Shown one piece after another: positions 60,582 through 64,000 of a stretch of DNA of 64,000 nucleotides. This stretch comes from Lachnoclostridium sp. GTDB taxonomy: Bacteria > Bacillota > Clostridia > Lachnospirales > Lachnospiraceae. The stretch lies in contig JAETRR010000004.1 in NCBI GenBank assembly GCA_021770065.1, positions 1-64,000 of the forward strand, in the 5' to 3' direction. Within the stretch, counting starts at the first letter, position 1; each line of letters opens with the position of its first letter. Both the position numbers and the translations under genes were made by a program. The notes under the pieces are model-generated. The model searched no databases. It saw only the letters and a program-made list of their open reading frames with translations, and was not told where the DNA came from.

Positions 60582-61379
60582 CTAGAATATCAGCCGCGCA
60601 TATTTCCAGGTGTTATATATACTGATACAGATTATCACGGCTGTGAGACACAGAAGCAGCCTGTCTACCGCTTTATTATCCATCTTCCTGTTTATCCTCC
60701 GGCCGGCAGCGCCGCCGCCGATTCCGCCTGCCGTCATCAGTACCAGGGCGCCCATGCCAAACTGCGGTACCGAGCGCGTGACGAGTGTTGTCAAAAGGTT
60801 TGCAAGCTGGCTGAACAGGATGATATACAGGCTGTTCTGCGCTGCAGCCTTTGTGTCCATGCTGAAGAAGAAAAACAGTACCACAAGGTTGATCGGCCCA
60901 CCTCCGATACCCAGAAAGCTGGACATCAGCCCCAGAACAGCGCCAATCAACAGACAGGCTGCTTTACTCTTAACTTTGTATGTTCTGATTCTCTGCTTAT
61001 AAACGGCGTACACAAGCGTGCCCGCTGTGATCACTGCCAGGCATCCTGCCTGCACTGCCCCTGCCGCATTCTGGTTCCCGAACATGGTTCTTATCAGCTT
61101 AAAGATCTGGCTGCCAAGTACGCCGCCGGCAGCAGAGCCGGCAGCCAGCGGGGTCGCGGTTTGAAAGCTGACCCGGCTTTCGCCGGAGCAGAGGCTTTTG
61201 AACACGCTGCAGCAGCTCATGGCCAATACCGTGCAGCCGGAAAGAAAACTGATCTCAGATACGCCGGCCAGGCCGCAGAGATCCAATACCGGTTTAATAA
61301 TCACGCCGCCTCCGATGCCGCAAACCGCACCAACAGCAGATGCAGAGAAACTGATCGCCAGAAACAAAAGATATTCCAT
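60582..61379 (-). CDS. TauE/SafE-family membrane transporter
   Basis: 265 residues, eight helices in two halves, each with the family's glycine motif (AVCGIGGGVIIKPVLD and FLGIGGGPINLVVLF). TauE/SafE proteins are linked to export of sulfite, sulfate or sulfonates. Its ATG directly abuts the sulfatase stop, so it may export sulfate released by that enzyme or take up its product. Confidence 0.85.
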   Translation of the reverse strand: MEYLLFLAISFSASAVGAVCGIGGGVIIKPVLDLCGLAGVSEISFLSGCTVLAMSCCSVFKSLCSGESRVSFQTATPLAAGSAAGGVLGSQIFKLIRTMFGNQNAAGAVQAGCLAVITAGTLVYAVYKQRIRTYKVKSKAACLLIGAVLGLMSSFLGIGGGPINLVVLFFFFSMDTKAAAQNSLYIILFSQLANLLTTLVTRSVPQFGMGALVLMTAGGIGGGAAGRRINRKMDNKAVDRLLLCLTAVIICISIYNTWKYARLIF

Positions 61380-62921
61380 TTACAGCACTTTCTCCTTGGT
61401 TTTTTCTTCCAGCTGCAATGCGGCGCTCATATATTCGCAGCCCGAAGGAACTATGTAATCTGTTATGTTCCTGGAAAAATCAAATTGATGCAGTCTCTCC
61501 AGCTTTCTCGGCGTATATGGAACCTTATAAATTTCTCCATTACAGACTGCCGGTTTCAGTCCGGGCTCTGATTTACATTTTTCTGTCAGAATTGCATGCA
61601 GTTCGGCACTGACTTCTTTTTCCCTGGATACCAGATTTGTAAGCTCATGCGGATCATTTCCCAAATGAAAAAGCTGTTTTCTTCCCCCGTTTGCCATGTA
61701 AATATATTTCCACTGCCCTTTTCTTACCATCATTTTAAACTGATTCGTTCCGGGCCTCCCGTATGTTCCGAAGAAAACCTCCCGCTTTTCACCCTCCAGA
61801 ACATTAATTCCGTCTCTTAAATCTGCATCCCCGGCCGCTGCAGCTGCAATTCCGTATAGATCCGTTAAAGATATCAAATCATCAACCGTCTGTCCGCCTT
61901 CCCACTTCGCCGGATAGCTTAGCAGAAACGGAATTTTAACAGATTCCTCAAAAAAGCTTTCTTTCTGCCATCCTCCATGATCTCCGGCCATTTCACCATG
62001 ATCACTAAAGAAGCATATCATTGTGTCTTCTGCATCCGGGCGCTCTTCAACCTTATCCAGAATCTTACCGATACAATCATCAATATATGATATTTCTCCA
62101 TAATATCTTGTCTTCCAGTTCCGTGCCCATGCATCGTTAATATCATCCGCATAGATCAGATAGTTCATCCATGCAATCTGTTCATCCATGGAATCCGTAT
62201 AGGCATTTCCTCTGACCGGATTAGGCATGCCATCGGGATCATACATGCGGTTATATGGGATCGGCGGCGCACAGGGGGGATGGGGCCCTACAAATGAGAC
62301 AAATCCAAAAAACGGTTTATCGTCTTCTCTGGCAAGCTGCTCAACCGCCTTCTTTGCAGTAAATGCTTCCACCGTATGTTCCGCAGGCATACCGCTCATC
62401 TGGGGTACAAAGTACATATTTGTCCGCTCGCCATGTAACTGTTCTAAATGTGCATATTCGGGATGTTCATTTTGAATATAGGATGCAAATCCGTCCTTCT
62501 CTCTTATCGCAGGTGTATCATACAGCTCTTCCGTGTGGATCTGCACATCATATCCCAATTCCTCGTATGGATCCGGGCTTGTATGGAATTTACCAATCCC
62601 AAATGTATAATACCCTGATTTTTTCATTTTCCTTGCAAGATATTCTCCGCAATAGCTTTCTACCCCGTTTGCTGCATCCGTATAAACCGGATCCGGCGAT
62701 TCATTGCAGTAGCAGCCTAAATTATATGGCTCTTTTCCTGTTCTGACAACATATCTTGCCGGTACACATACGGGGCAGGGTGAATACGCATTTACATACG
62801 ACCTTCCTCTTTTTACCAGTCTGTCAAGATTCGGCGTCTGAATGATTGTATTTCCCAATGCATTGATACAGTCAAAACGGAATTGATCACACATAATAAA
62901 TAATATGTTTGGTTTTTTCAT
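61380..62921 (-). CDS. Sulfatase (Cys-type, formylglycine-dependent)
   Basis: 513 residues: ILFIMCDQFRFDCINALGN with metal-binding Asp near the N terminus, the maturation motif CVPARYVVRTG (C-x-P-x-R, where Cys becomes formylglycine) within SPCPVCVPARY, and FFSDHGEMAGDHGGWQKESF in outline for the second metal site. No signal peptide is evident, so it probably acts in the cytoplasm on imported sulfate esters such as aryl or sugar sulfates. The ABC genes upstream may supply them. Confidence 0.88.
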   Translation of the reverse strand: MKKPNILFIMCDQFRFDCINALGNTIIQTPNLDRLVKRGRSYVNAYSPCPVCVPARYVVRTGKEPYNLGCYCNESPDPVYTDAANGVESYCGEYLARKMKKSGYYTFGIGKFHTSPDPYEELGYDVQIHTEELYDTPAIREKDGFASYIQNEHPEYAHLEQLHGERTNMYFVPQMSGMPAEHTVEAFTAKKAVEQLAREDDKPFFGFVSFVGPHPPCAPPIPYNRMYDPDGMPNPVRGNAYTDSMDEQIAWMNYLIYADDINDAWARNWKTRYYGEISYIDDCIGKILDKVEERPDAEDTMICFFSDHGEMAGDHGGWQKESFFEESVKIPFLLSYPAKWEGGQTVDDLISLTDLYGIAAAAAGDADLRDGINVLEGEKREVFFGTYGRPGTNQFKMMVRKGQWKYIYMANGGRKQLFHLGNDPHELTNLVSREKEVSAELHAILTEKCKSEPGLKPAVCNGEIYKVPYTPRKLERLHQFDFSRNITDYIVPSGCEYMSAALQLEEKTKEKVL

Positions 62922-62935
62922 GACTTTTCATCCTC

Positions 62936-63676
62936 CTACCACCAACGGATTAAATCCGTAATTTGATTTCTCAAATCTACAAATCCTTTATCTGATACAT
63001 TTCTGGGACGCGGAAGGTTGTTCTCAATTTCCGTTTTTACATGTGTCGGCTTATTTGTGAGAACCAGGACTCTGTCGCTTAAATATACGGCCTCTTCAAT
63101 ATTATGGGTAATAAAAATAACCGTTGTCTTTGTCTGTTCCCACAAATTCAACAACTCATCTTCAAGTTTGTATTTTAAATTCAAATCCAGCTGACCGTAT
63201 GGTTCATCCATAAGAAGTAAATCCGGTTTTGTCGCAAATGAGCGTGCTATTGACAGACGCTGCAGCATACTGGCTGATAACTCTCTCGGATATGCCTTTC
63301 TAAAATCCGTTAAATTCACCATTTTTAGTGTTTTTTCTACGCGTTCCTCCATACAGGCTTTATCTACACCTTTGATTTTCAAACCGTATGCCACATTTTG
63401 CTCTACATTCAGCCAGGGAAAAGCGGAATACTCCTGTAAGATATATGCCAAATCATGTTTTTTCGGATCCACAGGTTCTCCGTCTAAAAGAATACTGCCT
63501 TTATCAATCTCCAGAATTTTACTTAACGAGTTAAGAAACGTCGTTTTTCCGCATCCTGTAGGACCTACAATGCAGAGAAACTCTCCCTTTTTTACAGTAA
63601 ACGAGATGTTATCCAACACTAATAAATCCCCAAAAGATTTTGTCAGATTTTTTACTGCTACTTTGTCTTCTGCCAT
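62936..63676 (-). CDS. ABC transporter ATP-binding protein (SsuB/TauB-like)
   Basis: 246 residues: Walker A GPTGCGKTTFLNSL, Q-loop LQEYSAFPWL, Walker B LLLMDEPYGQLDL and H-loop VIFITHNIEEAVYLSD. The signature is ELSASMLQRLSIARS, departing from LSGGM. This group serves nitrate, sulfonate or taurine importers. The ATG at 63676 (GAGGCGGG upstream) begins 1 nt after the stop of another ATPase, which suggests two ATPases working together. Confidence 0.85.
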   Translation of the reverse strand: MAEDKVAVKNLTKSFGDLLVLDNISFTVKKGEFLCIVGPTGCGKTTFLNSLSKILEIDKGSILLDGEPVDPKKHDLAYILQEYSAFPWLNVEQNVAYGLKIKGVDKACMEERVEKTLKMVNLTDFRKAYPRELSASMLQRLSIARSFATKPDLLLMDEPYGQLDLNLKYKLEDELLNLWEQTKTTVIFITHNIEEAVYLSDRVLVLTNKPTHVKTEIENNLPRPRNVSDKGFVDLRNQITDLIRWW

Positions 63677-63677
63677 A

Positions 63678-64000
63678 TTATCCCGCCTCGCTTTCTCTTG
63701 CATCTGCCAGCCGGCTGATTTCTTCTCTCAGCCGCAGAAATTCTTCCGACACCATACTTCTCGGCCTTGGTAAATCAATGACATATTCCTTCATCACTGT
63801 TGCAGGACATTCCGTCAAAATGATAATTCGATCTGCCAGATAAAGAGCTTCTTCAATATTGTTTGTAACAAATATAACCGTCCTTTTTTCCCTGGCCCAG
63901 ATTTTTTCCACATCTTCTTCCATCAGATATCTGGTCTGGGCATCAAGATGGCCAAAAGGTTCATCCATTAAAATAATTTCAGGATCATTTGCATAAGCTC
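63678..64000 (-). CDS. Second ABC transporter ATP-binding protein (partial)
   Basis: The last 107 residues or so are visible, from AYANDPEIILMDEPFGHLDA (Walker B and D-loop) through VIFVTNNIEEALYLADRI (Asn replaces the switch-His position) to the stop; the rest is outside the window. Same SsuB/TauB-like group as its neighbour. The Asn for His change suggests a weak or non-consensus catalytic site that would pair with the other ATPase. Confidence 0.85.
   Translation of the reverse strand, partial: AYANDPEIILMDEPFGHLDAQTRYLMEEDVEKIWAREKRTVIFVTNNIEEALYLADRIIILTECPATVMKEYVIDLPRPRSMVSEEFLRLREEISRLADARESEAG

Noticed and set aside
60510..61571. Long plus-strand open frame (353 codons)
   Set aside because: Antisense to the TauE and sulfatase genes, with Gln/His-rich non-protein-like composition.
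1..64000. CRISPR arrays, tRNA or rRNA genes, prophage or complete insertion sequences
   Set aside because: Looked for on both strands; no repeat-spacer pattern, no cloverleaf or rRNA-like segment and no transposase or phage structural gene was recognised. The MITE-like palindrome is the only mobile-type element seen.

Overview
The window looks like chromosomal DNA of an anaerobic Firmicute, most likely a Lachnospiraceae-type gut Clostridium. This rests on AGGAGG-type ribosome binding sites, the NfnAB ferredoxin:NADP oxidoreductase pair, class I fumarase, LytTR/AgrC-type signalling, a DUF1703-type ATPase and NusG paralogues of the LoaP type. No rRNA, tRNA or CRISPR array was seen.

The left half (about 2.7-29.5 kb) is dominated by one minus-strand unit of some 24 genes and about 26.5 kb that makes and exports a cell-surface glycan. 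From its 5' end it has two NusG/LoaP-like antiterminators, a DegT aminotransferase, an initiating sugar-phosphate transferase, a GT2, a nucleotide-sugar dehydrogenase, a TupA-type ATP-grasp protein, two GT4 enzymes, an EpsG/Wzy-like polymerase, an acetyltransferase, a QHG/HP-motif glycosyltransferase and a Wzx flippase. A nonulosonic (pseudaminic-type) acid cassette follows: PseB, PseC, an aldo/keto reductase, an SDR, a cytidylyltransferase, a PseI synthase, a hexapeptide acyltransferase, an ATP-grasp ligase, a BCCT transporter, a PIG-L deacetylase and PseG. The last two reading frames are a split membrane protein, followed by a strong terminator at 2732-2771.

Two independent on/off switches appear to be built into this locus. 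Upstream of the first NusG-like gene, a 215-bp segment carrying a near-consensus sigma-A promoter (TTGAAA-17-TATAAT) lies between 21-bp perfect inverted repeats. Each repeat has the arm-spacer-arm form of a tyrosine-recombinase site. The promoter now points away from the operon, so the molecule sequenced looks OFF. At the far end of the operon, an 11-G tract splits one 793-codon membrane protein into two frames; 9 or 12 Gs would rejoin them. Invertible promoter, tandem NusG paralogues and long glycan operon resemble the capsule loci of Bacteroides, but in a Firmicute. PIG-L, ATP-grasp and BCCT genes inside a nonulosonate cassette suggest a sugar acid carrying an amide-linked, possibly imported, small acid.

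The middle (29.8-49.9 kb) holds a MATE exporter, an ABC transporter with a 58-residue membrane protein next to an AgrC/AgrA-like pair (with a 184-bp MITE-like palindrome between), rlmH, a receiver domain fused to a (p)ppGpp synthetase, a DUF1266 lipoprotein, nfnAB, an FtsK/SpoIIIE translocase, a UPF0126 channel, a nitroreductase, a YoaK protein and a DUF1703 ATPase. The last two share a near-identical promoter module.

The right part (49.9-64 kb) has fumarase subunits, a flavinylated membrane electron-transfer protein, ferredoxin genes, a patch of decayed genes beside a Phd/RelE toxin-antitoxin pair, a two-subunit transketolase whose C-terminal subunit is broken by an in-frame TGA, an AraC regulator with an alcohol dehydrogenase, and a sulfatase/TauE/ABC operon ending in the remnant of a sulfatase-maturating radical-SAM gene.
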